A stretch of DNA of 64,000 nucleotides, from the NCBI GenBank assembly GCA_038230215.1, contig JBBRNR010000006.1, positions 1 through 64,000 of the forward strand, read 5' to 3'. A program made the position numbers and the translations under genes. Below the pieces are notes generated by a model. That model searched no databases. It was given only the letters and a program-made list of their open reading frames with translations, and had not been told where the DNA came from. This document shows, piece by piece, positions 42,221-53,494 of this stretch (its first letter is position 1; each line of letters starts with the position of its first letter). Source of the DNA: DASVRZ01 sp038230215. GTDB lineage: Bacteria > Verrucomicrobiota > Verrucomicrobiia > Chthoniobacterales > DASVRZ01.

Positions 42221-42973
42221 GTGAAAATATTTTCCATTCTCGCCTTCTGCGCAGTCACTGTTTCCGCCATCGCCCAAGAGACTGCCTATCAGGCTCTCAA
42301 CGCCGTTGGTAAAGTCAAAGGACAGCCCTTTCTGGACAATCTTCTCCACTTGGAAGGGATTGAGGGCAGCAGTCAGCCTGGGAGTTGGCGGATGGTTTTT
42401 GAGGATCACACAGCACGTTCCGGCTTTCGCGAAGTGGAAGTGCGCGGCGGGCAAATTGTCAGCCAGCGTGCTCCTCTCACCAGTCCACGTGGCAATGGAA
42501 GTCGGATCAATCTGGATCGTCTCCAACTCGACTCCGATGGGGCTTTTACAGTGGCGGAGCGTGAGGCTGCGCGGAGTCACGTCAGTTTTGCGCAGGCCAA
42601 TTATTTTCTCGAAGCCGATGGCGAATCTGGTAATCCCGTCTGGAGCGTGCAGCTGGCCGATACGACGGGAAACATTGTGCAGAAACTCCGCATTTCAGCT
42701 GATAACGGCAGCGTGATTCGAGGATCCGCCGGAAGCCCGATGCGTGTCGCGCCGAACAGCGATTATGTGGAGGATACCACCCGCGAAACCACGACCACGG
42801 TAAATGAGGCGGACCAACCAGATAGTGAGAATGACACTACGGAATTGAAAATTCACCGCACGATGGTTCGCACCGGACGAAATATCAAAAACGGATTCAA
42901 GCACGTAGGTGGTTCGATTCAGGAGGTCTTCACCGGTCGCCGCACTGTAGACCAGGATCTTCCCGGCGAATAG
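42221..42973 (+). CDS. Secreted hypothetical protein
   Basis: 250 residues from GTG 42221; no ATG gives the signal peptide. The N-terminus KIFSILAFCAVTVSAIAQ is a clear signal sequence with a probable cut after AIA or AQ. The middle is beta-rich, with some PepSY-like rhythm (PVWSVQLADTTGNIVQKLRISADNG). The C-terminal third is acidic, then basic, and probably disordered. No family is recognised. Confidence 0.65.
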   Translation: MKIFSILAFCAVTVSAIAQETAYQALNAVGKVKGQPFLDNLLHLEGIEGSSQPGSWRMVFEDHTARSGFREVEVRGGQIVSQRAPLTSPRGNGSRINLDRLQLDSDGAFTVAEREAARSHVSFAQANYFLEADGESGNPVWSVQLADTTGNIVQKLRISADNGSVIRGSAGSPMRVAPNSDYVEDTTRETTTTVNEADQPDSENDTTELKIHRTMVRTGRNIKNGFKHVGGSIQEVFTGRRTVDQDLPGE

Positions 42974-43037
42974 CTGCCTGCAAAGTGCTTGCAAACGGAC
43001 TGAATCCCTCTATTTTCGCGGTCCACTCTCATAAAAA

Positions 43038-43121
43038 GCCGGCGTGGCGGAATTGGCAGACGCGCTAGACTCAAAATCTTGTATCCGAAAGGGTGTGTGG
43101 GTTCGACCCCCTCCGCCGGCA
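43038..43121 (+). tRNA. tRNA-Leu (anticodon CAA)
   Basis: Acceptor GCCGGCG pairs with CGCCGGC. The anticodon loop CTCAAAA gives CAA, a long variable arm typical of tRNA-Leu is present, and the T arm is TGGGTTCGACCCCC-like. One T-T mismatch sits in the anticodon stem. CCA is not encoded, unlike the tRNA-Val in this window. Confidence 0.92.
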
Positions 43122-43163
43122 TTTTATTGAGGGGAACATGGAATGGTGGATTTCGCGTGAGGC

Positions 43164-43809
43164 TTACTTCTGCGACGTGCGCTGGAGTTCGAGTAGGATG
43201 GCCTGCTCGGAACGGGCCTCGGCCAGATTGTCCGCATAAGCCTTGGCATCGAGATTAAAGGCAGCGATGGCCTGGCTGTCGTACTTTGGCAAAGCCTTGC
43301 GCTTGGCCGACAACGCAGCGAAGTCGTTCCCCAGTTTTTTGAATACGGCACGGTTATTAGCCAGTCGCTGCGGCAGAGTTAAAATGGGAGCAGCCGTGAC
43401 TACAGGTGGGCGACTTTCCATGGGAGTTGCAGTCGATTCAGCCAGAGCTGGAGTGGCAACGGAGACTTCCTCATTGCGAGAATTCTTCACCTTGGCCGCC
43501 GCCTCCCGCGCCCGCTGCATGGCGTTGTAAAATGGATCGTTGATCTTCTCCGGTTTGCCCGAGGCATCCTTTGCCCCCGCTTTGGGCATCAAGAAAAAAG
43601 CACCCGCCAGGGAAAGGCAGCGCCAGCAGGCTCAAGAGAAAACCCCGCTTCGTTTCTGCCCAATGTTTGATCAAGCAAACAAGGTTTGCAAATGGAAGGA
43701 ATATGACCGCAAGACCCCAGCCCCAGTGGATGCGGAAGGCGTCGATAATGAAAGTGAGTCCACCAAAGACCGCGAGAAAGCCGCCGATGATGATAAGGAC
43801 GAAATACAT
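43164..43809 (-). pseudogene. Membrane-anchored hypothetical protein, frameshifted at a T6 run
   Basis: The 5' part, from ATG 43809, encodes two membrane segments (VLIIIGGFLAVFGGLTFII and WGLAVIFLPFANLVCLI) followed by KHWAETKRGF. Near 43594-43599 a run of six A (T6 on the coding strand) changes the frame. Removing one T joins the sequence smoothly as CFFLMPKAGAKDASGKPEK to the downstream frame, which runs to 43164 and is Ala/Lys-rich and helical. Without that shift the first frame degenerates into Gly-rich sequence and stops at 43471. It could be a true pseudogene, a sequencing error or slippage-controlled expression. Confidence 0.65.
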
Positions 43810-43854
43810 AATGTCCTTATTCCAAGCAAAAATGGTGCCTGATGGTCGGGCGAG

Positions 43855-46026
43855 TTACAGCGTTCTCACCGCCGGCGCCTCTGTGCCGGGTGGGCGCTCC
43901 AAGGGAATAAGGCGGCGGGTTGTGGCGGGGCTTGCGGATTGTTTAACGGGCGGCAGGGTGCGGTCGCGGGCTTGTTTGCGGAAGAAAAGCTGGGCTTGGC
44001 CAGGTTTCTGACCGGGGATAGGTTTGAGTCGGAGGTAGCTCCCATCGGGCTGCAACTCGCGGGCCTTGATGCGGTCGTTGAGGAAGGCTGGCAACATTTC
44101 GTCGATGATCTGGTTGCGGAGAACGGGATCCTCGACCGGGAAGCAGACTTCGACGCGGCGATAGAAATTGCGGGGCATCCAGTCGGCACTGCCGAGATAA
44201 ACGTTGGGTTTGCCATTGTTGGCGAAGTAAAAAATGCGGCTGTGTTCCAGGAAACGCCCGACGACTGAGATGACACGAATGTTTTCCGAGACGCCGCGCA
44301 GGCCGGGGCGCAGACAGCAAATGCCTCGGACGATGAGGTCAATTTTGACTCCGGCGGTGGAGGCTTCGTAGAGGTGTTCGATAAGGTCTTCGTCCACGAG
44401 GGAGTTGATTTTGATGATGATGCGACCCGGCTTGCCGGAGCGGGCGAGGCGGGTTTCTCGAATGATCATCGCCTTGAAGCGAGCGGCTAGGTCGAAAGGC
44501 GCGACCATGAGTTTTTTGAAGCCAGGATATTCGGCGAGGCCGGTGAGGGTGTTGAAGAGGGTGGCCATCTCGCCGGTGATCGCCGGGTTGGCGGTGAGTA
44601 GGCTGAGGTCGGTGTAGATGCGGGCGGTGCGCGGGTGGTAGTTGCCTGTGCCGAGGTGGGCGTAGTGACGGATTTTGTCGGAGTCGCGCCGGACGACGAG
44701 GAGGATTTTGCAATGCGTCTTAAGCCCGACGACTCCGTAAACGACGTGGGCTCCTGCCTCCTCCAGGCGGCGAGCCCATTGGATGTTGTTGGCCTCGTCG
44801 AAACGGGCCTTAAGTTCGACCAGCGCGGTGACTTGCTTGCCCCGTTTCGCGGCGTCCATCAGGGCACCCACGATGGGGCTGTCGCCGCTGGTGCGGTAGA
44901 GTGTCATCTTGATGGCGAGGACTTTGGGGTCCTTCGCGGCGGCCTCAAGAAAACGTACGACGCTGTCGAAGCTCTGATATGGATGATGCAGGAGGACGTC
45001 TTGTTTCTTGAGGACAGCGAACGGGTCGGCGTGACGCGGAAACGAGGCGTCGTAAGTGGGTGAAAAAGGCCGGTCGCGCAGACGTCCAAAGGCTTCGTTG
45101 AAGATGAGTGGATTGAGGTGAGTGAAGCTAAGGGGGCCGTGAATTTTATAAAGATCGGTCTCAGTCAGTTGAAAGCGGGTAAGGAGGAGGGCCTGAAAAT
45201 CAGGTGGAATGTCGGCCTCGACTTCGAGGCGCACAGCGTTGCCGCGCTTCGTCTTTCGGAGTTCCTCCTCGATCATGCGCAGGAGGTTTTCGGATTCCTC
45301 CTCATCGATGTAGAGGTCGCTGTTTCGGGTGATTCGAAAAGCGTGAACTCCCTCAATGGCGAGTCCGGGAAAAAGCTGGCCGATGTGGGCTTTGATCAGA
45401 TCGGCGAGGTAAATATAGTCCCACCGGTCAGCCTCGCGCTTTGTGTTGGGGAGTTGAATCAGGCGCGGCACGACTGTGGGAACGGTGACGACGGCGAAGA
45501 GCGGCTGTTTCTGGCGCGGCTTTTTGGCACGAACAATTAAGTTGTGGCTCTTGTTGGTGACCTGTGGAAACGGATGACTGGCGTCCACGGCCAGTGGCGT
45601 GAGCGTGGGAAGAACCTCGGTCTCGAAGTATCTGCGCGCCCAGTTGGCCTTGGTTCGGGTAAGTTCGCGCACCGGCAGAAGGCGGATTTTTTGTTCGGCG
45701 AGGAGAGGTATGAGCTCGTTATTCCAGAGATTGTATTGGGTTTCGACGAGTTCGTGAGCGTTGACCTGGATGCCTTGGAAAACCTCGGCCGAAGTGTGGT
45801 GATCGGGCCCCATGTCATTGGACGCGCTCTCGATCTGCTGCTTGATGCCGGCGACGCGGATCTCAAAAAACTCATCTAGGTTGCTGGAGAAAATGCTGAC
45901 AAATTTCAGTCGTTCCAAAAGCGGTTGCGAAGGGTCTTGGGCTTCCTCCAGCACACGTCGATTGAACTCCAGCCAGCTCCATTCGCGATTGATGAAGTTT
46001 TGCGGTTGGGCGTATCGATTTTCCAT
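43855..46026 (-). CDS. ppk1: Polyphosphate kinase 1
   Basis: 723 residues from ATG 46026; the open frame upstream to 46407 is antisense to the transporter gene. PPK1 blocks: NFINREWSWLEFNRRVLEEA (N domain), SNLDEFFEIRVAG, VVYGVVGLKTHCKILLVVRR and HYAHLGTGNYHPRTARIYTD with the autophosphorylated His, then VYLGSADWMPRNFYRRVE. It reversibly polymerises phosphate from ATP at the membrane. A 30-residue basic tail follows the domain. It is in a minus-strand block with phosphate-related genes (alkaline phosphatase at 50175), though not clearly one operon. Confidence 0.96.
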   Translation of the reverse strand: MENRYAQPQNFINREWSWLEFNRRVLEEAQDPSQPLLERLKFVSIFSSNLDEFFEIRVAGIKQQIESASNDMGPDHHTSAEVFQGIQVNAHELVETQYNLWNNELIPLLAEQKIRLLPVRELTRTKANWARRYFETEVLPTLTPLAVDASHPFPQVTNKSHNLIVRAKKPRQKQPLFAVVTVPTVVPRLIQLPNTKREADRWDYIYLADLIKAHIGQLFPGLAIEGVHAFRITRNSDLYIDEEESENLLRMIEEELRKTKRGNAVRLEVEADIPPDFQALLLTRFQLTETDLYKIHGPLSFTHLNPLIFNEAFGRLRDRPFSPTYDASFPRHADPFAVLKKQDVLLHHPYQSFDSVVRFLEAAAKDPKVLAIKMTLYRTSGDSPIVGALMDAAKRGKQVTALVELKARFDEANNIQWARRLEEAGAHVVYGVVGLKTHCKILLVVRRDSDKIRHYAHLGTGNYHPRTARIYTDLSLLTANPAITGEMATLFNTLTGLAEYPGFKKLMVAPFDLAARFKAMIIRETRLARSGKPGRIIIKINSLVDEDLIEHLYEASTAGVKIDLIVRGICCLRPGLRGVSENIRVISVVGRFLEHSRIFYFANNGKPNVYLGSADWMPRNFYRRVEVCFPVEDPVLRNQIIDEMLPAFLNDRIKARELQPDGSYLRLKPIPGQKPGQAQLFFRKQARDRTLPPVKQSASPATTRRLIPLERPPGTEAPAVRTL

Positions 46027-46085
46027 CGGAGTGTGATCGTAATAGCTCCTTCGCGCCGCGCCAATCTTGAAAATGGCGACTTTCC

Positions 46086-47762
46086 CTAGCTGGCAAAGAG
46101 CAGAACCAACACCTGCGCCGCCACGATTCGCAGTAGCATGGTGAGCGGATAAACGGTCGCATACGAGACCGCTGGAGCATCCGAGCCAGCCAGCGCATTG
46201 GCAAAGGCGAGCGCTGGCGGATCCGTCATGCTGCCCGCGAGCACTCCGCAGAGACTGGTGAAGGATTGCTTCAAAAACACCCGCCCGATCCAGCCGGCGA
46301 TGAGCAGCGGCAACAGGGTAATGACGGCACCCGCACCCATCCATTGCCATCCAACGCCGCTCATGAGCGATTCCACAAAATGCCCTCCTGCCTTCAGCCC
46401 GACGCAACTCAGAAACAAAATAATGCCTAGTTCGCGCAGAGCGAGATTCGCACTCGATGGCATGTACCAGACCACGGGGCCAACGCGTCCGAGGTGACTC
46501 AGCAGGATCGCGACGAGGAGCGGTCCGCCTGCCAGCCCGAGCCGAATGGCCGATGGGATGCCCGGAATTTGCAGCGGAATGACTCCGGCCAGAATCCCGA
46601 GGCCGATGCCGATGAACACGGGAATGAAATTGGTCTGGCTGAGCTGTTGCACGGAGTTTCCGAGAGCCTTCGCGGCGTCCGCGACGTTTTTTTGACCGCC
46701 GACAATGAAGAGCATATCGCCAAACTGCAGCCGTAACGTTCCGCTGGCCGGAAGCTCCAGATCGGCCCGGGTTAGACGCGTAATCGTGACGTCAAATCGC
46801 TCCGCCAGTGCCAGCTCGCGCAACGTGCGCCCATAGGCTTTGCGGGCGGTGACGAGCACGCGCTGCGAAGTGAGCCGACCGCCGCTTTCGAGCAAATCCT
46901 GCCGTGAGATCTCGCCCACCACACAGACGAAATCTGCGAGCGCCTTTTTCATCCCGACTGCCAGTAGAATGTCCCCCAAATGGATTTTTGTTTCCGCCCG
47001 CACATTCATCACGCCCTCGCCTGTGGCTGGTAAAATACGGGCAACAATTACCCCGTTTTCGTGAATTCCGGGGATGGCCCGAATGGTTCGGCCGTTGATG
47101 GAACGATTGGTGACGGTGACTGCCTGACGTAGCAGTTTTTCGCCTACACCGCTTTGCGCGGCGCGGGCCGCCATCTCCGCAGCGACATCGATTCGAAAAA
47201 CAGATCGGAGTAAGATCATACTGAGAAGTATGCCAACAATGCCAAACGGATAGGCAATCGCGTAGCCTAGCGCCGGCAGGGCGAGATGCTCCGGCGATAC
47301 GTGTGGGAGATTTTTGACGGCCTCCTGGACGGCACCGAGCGCCGGCGTATTGGTGGTGGCTCCGGCGAAAAGTCCGGCGGTCAGCGCGATGTCGAAGCCA
47401 GCCAGTCTCCCGATAAGCACGGCGAGCGCGCCTCCACTAAGAACGATGCCCGCAGCGAGCGAATTTAGCGCGAGACCTTGTTTCTTGAGCGAATTGAAAA
47501 AGCCAGGGCCGACCTGCAAGCCGATCGTGTATACAAAAAGAATCAGACCCAGATCGCGAATCAATCCCAGCCAGCCGGGATCGATTACCACGCCGAAATG
47601 GCCGAGAATAATCCCTGCGAAGAGCACTCCGGCGCTGCCCAAGCCGACACCGCGCCAGCGAAATTGCCCGAGCCACAGGCCGAGCGTGGCCACGCTAGCG
47701 ATGACGAGAAACGTCCAGCCCACGGGCTGTTCCCGTGTGAAGTGAGCGAGCCAATCAGGCAT
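46086..47762 (-). CDS. AspT/YidE-type transporter with two TrkA-C domains
   Basis: 558 residues. Membrane helices at each end enclose a cytosolic middle with two RCK/TrkA-C-like domains, around ILPATGEGVMNVRAETKIHLGD and LELPASGTLRLQFGDMLFIVGG. The motif GLFAGATTNTPALGAVQEA in the first half and GVLAGSMTDPPALAFANAL in the second are the inverted-repeat signatures of the aspartate-alanine exchanger family. The substrate may be a dicarboxylate or amino acid. Its start overlaps the end of the cyclic-nucleotide-binding gene by 8 bp, so the two are coupled. Confidence 0.85.
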   Translation of the reverse strand: MPDWLAHFTREQPVGWTFLVIASVATLGLWLGQFRWRGVGLGSAGVLFAGIILGHFGVVIDPGWLGLIRDLGLILFVYTIGLQVGPGFFNSLKKQGLALNSLAAGIVLSGGALAVLIGRLAGFDIALTAGLFAGATTNTPALGAVQEAVKNLPHVSPEHLALPALGYAIAYPFGIVGILLSMILLRSVFRIDVAAEMAARAAQSGVGEKLLRQAVTVTNRSINGRTIRAIPGIHENGVIVARILPATGEGVMNVRAETKIHLGDILLAVGMKKALADFVCVVGEISRQDLLESGGRLTSQRVLVTARKAYGRTLRELALAERFDVTITRLTRADLELPASGTLRLQFGDMLFIVGGQKNVADAAKALGNSVQQLSQTNFIPVFIGIGLGILAGVIPLQIPGIPSAIRLGLAGGPLLVAILLSHLGRVGPVVWYMPSSANLALRELGIILFLSCVGLKAGGHFVESLMSGVGWQWMGAGAVITLLPLLIAGWIGRVFLKQSFTSLCGVLAGSMTDPPALAFANALAGSDAPAVSYATVYPLTMLLRIVAAQVLVLLFAS

Positions 47763-48216
47763 CCGGGGCGGTCAAGCGAACCAGTTTTTCGCGCGTCTCT
47801 TGCAAGCGCCGGATCGTGACCGCAGCCATTCGGGTCATCATTTCGTAGCCCATCGCGGTATTTTCCTCGAGCTGGGCGAGCAGCGGTGTGGCGTAGAAAA
47901 AATACGTCTTCGTCTCACCCACGGAGGCCGCATCGAATTGCCAGAGCCGTGGCTCAAACAACCACGACCAGCCGAGCACATCGCCCGTCCCGATCAGCTG
48001 GATTTCCACGGGAGTTCCATTCGATTGAGAACTCGTCACGCGGACGTGGCCGGAGTTGATCAGGTAGAAACTATTCGCGATGTCGCCTTCCTTGAAAATG
48101 CGTTCACCGTCCTGAAACGTGCGCTCCATGGCGTAATCGGACAGGATGTCGAGGTAGGCCGGATTGAGTTCGGCAAGAAACGGATGCTGGGCGATGAGGG
48201 AGCGGATGGGTTTCAT
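47755..48216 (-). CDS. Cyclic-nucleotide-binding domain protein without DNA-binding domain
   Basis: 153 residues from ATG 48216. A single CRP-like beta-roll: ERTFQDGERIFKEGDIANSF, then LINSGHVRVT, then IGTGDVLGWSWLFEP. A C-terminal helix (AAVTIRRLQETREKLVRL) ends the protein where CRP would continue into its HTH. It is therefore not a transcription factor by itself; it could regulate the transporter it overlaps or another partner. It starts 10 bp after the pckG stop. Confidence 0.85.
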   Translation of the reverse strand: MKPIRSLIAQHPFLAELNPAYLDILSDYAMERTFQDGERIFKEGDIANSFYLINSGHVRVTSSQSNGTPVEIQLIGTGDVLGWSWLFEPRLWQFDAASVGETKTYFFYATPLLAQLEENTAMGYEMMTRMAAVTIRRLQETREKLVRLTAPDA

Positions 48217-48226
48217 AGGAGTTGCA

Positions 48227-50038
<1,812 letters not shown>

Positions 50039-50120
50039 GCTTGGGTTATGTTAGTGAGGCTTAGTCTAGGCTCAGAAACCCCTATGGGAAGAAGCATCGC
50101 TCGGTCGGGCGAAGACAAAA

Positions 50121-50149
50121 AAACCCTCCGGGGTAGGACCGGAGGGTTT
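50121..50149 (-). terminator. Rho-independent terminator of the alkaline phosphatase gene
   Basis: The stem AAACCCTCCGG (50121-50131) with CCGGAGGGTTT (50139-50149) and a 7-nt loop lies about 25 bp past the phosphatase stop. Read on the minus strand, the stem is followed by a run of T. Confidence 0.88.
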
Positions 50150-50174
50150 TAAGAAAACAGACTGGAGTTGAATT

Positions 50175-52214
50175 CTACTGACCGTAGTTTGGGCTGACGG
50201 TGCTGAACTTGCTGGTGCGCAAGCTGAGGGCTTCGTCGAGCGTCGAAGTGTCGCTGCCCAAGACTTTGGCTGCCTTAAAGAAGACATCGGTTTGATCGAA
50301 GTAACCGCTGAAGAGCAAGGCTCCAGGGCCGTCTGCCGTGATTGGCACGCTGCTGCCCGTATGGTTACCCGTGCGGAAACCGACCGAGAGGCGGTAGCGG
50401 TTGTCATTGCCGGGATAATTTGGGAAGACGCCTTTGCTGTAGGTATCGGTGTAGTCAGGGAAACCACCGGATTCGTTGACGTTATTCCCACCGCTTGAAG
50501 GGGCGACGGTTGTGTTGCCGATGAATGGATCGAACGCCGTCTTGGTGCGTGGATAGAGCGAGTTAGCCCGAGTGTTGAGCACGGCGTTTGTGTTCGAGTT
50601 CAGCGTGGCTCCGGTATCGGTCAAACCAATAATGCTCATGGATTGATCATGGTCAGCAGTGACAACGATGAGCGTCTTTGTGTTACGAACAGTGCCGTTC
50701 GTGGTGCCGAAATCGCGTCCTACTTTCACTGCTTTATCTAGCTCGATAACGTCCCAAATACAACCGATGGCGTTGTTTGGGTGCGATTGTTTATCGATGG
50801 AAGCACCTTCGACCATAAGAATGAAGGGGGCACCGTTTTTACTGAGGGACTTGATGGCGGCGTCAGTCATTTCATCGAGCATGGGTTGATCGGTGAAACC
50901 TTTGAAGTCGGCAACTCCTTCATCGGCAGGCTTGGCGGAACCGCCTGAGAGCTTGTCGAAGGCGACGTTCATGTGCCCGCTGGTAGCGGTGTTGCCGACT
51001 AACGTGTTGCCAAGGGTTGCGCCACCATCGGTGCTATTGCCCGATGAATAAAACAGGCCGACTAATTTATCGGGTGCTGTGCCACTGCGGATAGCGTTAA
51101 GCTGAGTCCGAGTGAAGGCAGTCGCATAGCCGGCTGTAACAAGCTCAGCGGTGAGATTGCGGTTATCGCCACTATTCAACGTATTGCGCCCGTTGCTGGA
51201 GAGGGTTGTCGAAGTGGGATTGACAGTGCCAGCGTCGAAATGCTCACGACCGCCTCCAAGGAAAACGTCGAACACAGGGCCGCCGCTAAAACCGGGAATA
51301 CCATCGACAAATTGTTTGGCGATATCGAAGCAAAGGTTACGGGAAAGGACATGGGAACCTTCGCCAGCAGGGGTGGCGTCGCAGATGTCTGCAGTCGAGA
51401 CCACGCCAGTTTTGTAACCATATTTACGCTTGAGGTATTCCCAGAGGGTCTCAATGCGGGGATTATCCAAGCCGTATTGTTTGGTGGCTTGCAGATTGGC
51501 AACGTTGGTGTTGAGTCGAAAATCATTGTTGTCGGCAAAAACACCGTGCGTGCCGTCGCCCGTTTTGTTACCTGTACTCCAGGCGGAAGCAGTTGGCGAG
51601 CTATCAGGAACGAGACGTTCGCTGTTGTATGTCATCACCATTCCGCTCGCTGGCATAGTATCCATGGTCTGCAGCTCATCGAAGAAACCTTCGCGCATCC
51701 GACCAGCGGTGCTCTTGGCAACGATGCGGCCTGCATCGCGGTAAGCGGTACCCATAGCGTCGCCAATAAAGAGAATATAGTTTTTCTTGGCAACCGCGCG
51801 ACCACGAGAATCGGTGAAGCTGAAATCCTGCACACCTACTTTTTGAGTGTAGCTAGCCGTTGCGCCTCCGTTGTCAGAATCTACCACGGTAGCCACGATT
51901 GTGTGGACGCCGGGAGCGATAATACTTTGGCTGCGATAGGTCCATTCCTTGTCTTGAGTGGAAACACTACTAGTATCAGGCACGGAATCCTGGTTAGTGG
52001 TCACTTCCGGGGTGCCGGTAAAGGTGGTTGGCGTTCCATTGATCGTGAAAGAGACCGTGGAATTTGGACCAAACTCTGTAGCTTCGACGCGCACGTCGAA
52101 AAGTTGGTCGTTGAGGACCCGGAATCTCTCCGGAAGACGAATTCTAACGCTTGGCGCCGAGTAGCCTACAGCTACAGTCGCCGCGAAAGTAAGAGCGGTA
52201 ATGAGTGTTTTCAT
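50175..52214 (-). CDS. Exported alkaline phosphatase (PhoA superfamily)
   Basis: 679 residues from ATG 52214 (MKTLITALTFAATVAVGYSA is the signal peptide). A beta-rich N-terminal domain (about 20-135) precedes the catalytic domain. Key motifs: LFIGDAMGTAYRDAG (metal Asp), the nucleophile in DSSPTASAWSTGNKT, MVEGASIDKQSHPNN and VVTADHDQSMS. It releases phosphate from organic esters in the periplasm or at the surface. It has its own terminator. The extra N-terminal Ig-like domain is unusual compared with E. coli PhoA (about 470 residues). Confidence 0.92.
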   Translation of the reverse strand: MKTLITALTFAATVAVGYSAPSVRIRLPERFRVLNDQLFDVRVEATEFGPNSTVSFTINGTPTTFTGTPEVTTNQDSVPDTSSVSTQDKEWTYRSQSIIAPGVHTIVATVVDSDNGGATASYTQKVGVQDFSFTDSRGRAVAKKNYILFIGDAMGTAYRDAGRIVAKSTAGRMREGFFDELQTMDTMPASGMVMTYNSERLVPDSSPTASAWSTGNKTGDGTHGVFADNNDFRLNTNVANLQATKQYGLDNPRIETLWEYLKRKYGYKTGVVSTADICDATPAGEGSHVLSRNLCFDIAKQFVDGIPGFSGGPVFDVFLGGGREHFDAGTVNPTSTTLSSNGRNTLNSGDNRNLTAELVTAGYATAFTRTQLNAIRSGTAPDKLVGLFYSSGNSTDGGATLGNTLVGNTATSGHMNVAFDKLSGGSAKPADEGVADFKGFTDQPMLDEMTDAAIKSLSKNGAPFILMVEGASIDKQSHPNNAIGCIWDVIELDKAVKVGRDFGTTNGTVRNTKTLIVVTADHDQSMSIIGLTDTGATLNSNTNAVLNTRANSLYPRTKTAFDPFIGNTTVAPSSGGNNVNESGGFPDYTDTYSKGVFPNYPGNDNRYRLSVGFRTGNHTGSSVPITADGPGALLFSGYFDQTDVFFKAAKVLGSDTSTLDEALSLRTSKFSTVSPNYGQ

Positions 52215-52315
52215 GGTTTTGTATTTTGTGTTGTTTTTTGTAAGCGACAAAGGCAGGACCATTTCTGGAAAAGGCTCCGTCGAAATTTTAGTTAAGGATC
52301 AATGTTAGCTAAACA

Positions 52316-52897
52316 TCAATCGCGCCCAGAAAGGACTTCGATCCGCTCATGGATCTGGTGAGCGTGTTCACCAATCCAGCGTTGAAAATCTATTTTTTGC
52401 GCAAAGCCTTTTTCAGGCATTCCAAAGTAGGCGAGAGAACTATCAATAATATGTGCAGTGTCGGGCTGCATGACGATACCGAGCCATTGATCGCGCATCC
52501 AAGGTTCACCAAAGTCGAAGAGATTTTGCGCAAAGCCCAATGTGCGGCTGGTATTCAGATCGCCCAAGGTCGCCATGGAGTGAGCGCCATAGTTGTTAAC
52601 ATCGGGCACCTCCATCGGTTCGAGCCATTTGTGTTCGTGAACAGCTACAAACTTGCGCGAAGCAAGGAGCAAGCTAAAAGGCGTATCCACGTGTTGAGTG
52701 CTGGAATTCAAGCGTATGTTAGTGCCGCGGATTGTCCAAAAACTCACCTGCTCCTCCGAGGCACAGATGGCACAAAACTTGGAAACGCCAGCGTGCCTCT
52801 CCACCCCAAAAAAAGCAAACAACGCCAAAAAGACGGAAAATACCAGCAGTGCTGGCATAAACCAGCCGTGCTTCGTTGCTTTTGTTTCCTGAGGCAT
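52316..52897 (-). CDS. Hypothetical membrane-anchored protein
   Basis: 193 residues with one N-terminal membrane segment, GWFMPALLVFSVFLALFAFFG, so the rest is probably periplasmic. A CAICASEE pair of Cys follows the anchor. No family is recognised. It lies between the PEP-CTERM gene and alkaline phosphatase on the same strand, about 100 bp from the phosphatase. Confidence 0.65.
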   Translation of the reverse strand: MPQETKATKHGWFMPALLVFSVFLALFAFFGVERHAGVSKFCAICASEEQVSFWTIRGTNIRLNSSTQHVDTPFSLLLASRKFVAVHEHKWLEPMEVPDVNNYGAHSMATLGDLNTSRTLGFAQNLFDFGEPWMRDQWLGIVMQPDTAHIIDSSLAYFGMPEKGFAQKIDFQRWIGEHAHQIHERIEVLSGRD

Positions 52898-52930
52898 AAC
52901 CTGAATGAAGAAAAGTGGCGCGAAGCTATG

Positions 52931-53494
52931 TTAGGCGACGCGACGCTTGCGGGCGATCCTCCATGCAACTGCCGAAGCCGCAATGGCTAGTAATGTTGTG
53001 GTTGAAGGTTCGGGCACTGCGGTGACGCTGGCCGTTCCTGGGCCAGTGACCGGATTAACGGAACCACTAAACGTACCGTAATCATCATTGGTTAGACCGG
53101 ACACCGCCAGCACATAGGTGCTGCCCGAGGTGAGCGGTTGGACAAAACTGGAGCCCAGAGCTTGGTTGGACTGACTGGTGTTGTCATTGGCAACGATAAA
53201 GTTCGTCTCTGGATCAAGCGAGTTAAAGGGGGCGTTATAAAGCGTGATAAAGGTATCCAACAAAGCTGAATTGCCCGCGACTACACTGAAATTGTAAAGA
53301 CCCGTCGTATCCACTGTTACTGAGAAAAGACTGAAGGGGACAGTCGAGCCAATAAAGCTAGAGGTGCCGTCTTCGGTGACCCGGTTGTAGGTTGGCTGAC
53401 CTTCAGTATCGCCGACGAAGCTGGCCGCTTTCGCTTGAGGAATCATAAAGCCGAGGACGGCGCAGAGAAGTGTTAGTCGAGTAATTTTTTTCAT
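52931..53494 (-). CDS. PEP-CTERM sorting-domain protein
   Basis: 187 residues from ATG 53494. A signal peptide (KITRLTLLCAVLGFMIPQAKA) is followed by a beta-rich domain with a PPC-like rhythm (GLYNFSVVAGNSALLDTFITLY, then TYVLAVSG). The C-terminus has VPEPSTTTLLAIAASA and a basic RIARKRR end, the tripartite PEP-CTERM signal processed by exosortase. It is therefore exported and probably surface or matrix attached. No exosortase gene is in the window. Confidence 0.9.
   Translation of the reverse strand: MKKITRLTLLCAVLGFMIPQAKAASFVGDTEGQPTYNRVTEDGTSSFIGSTVPFSLFSVTVDTTGLYNFSVVAGNSALLDTFITLYNAPFNSLDPETNFIVANDNTSQSNQALGSSFVQPLTSGSTYVLAVSGLTNDDYGTFSGSVNPVTGPGTASVTAVPEPSTTTLLAIAASAVAWRIARKRRVA

Noticed and set aside
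52349..52990. 213-codon plus-strand frame
   Set aside because: Antisense to the anchored hypothetical gene, whose minus-strand product has a clear membrane segment and fits the strand of its neighbours.
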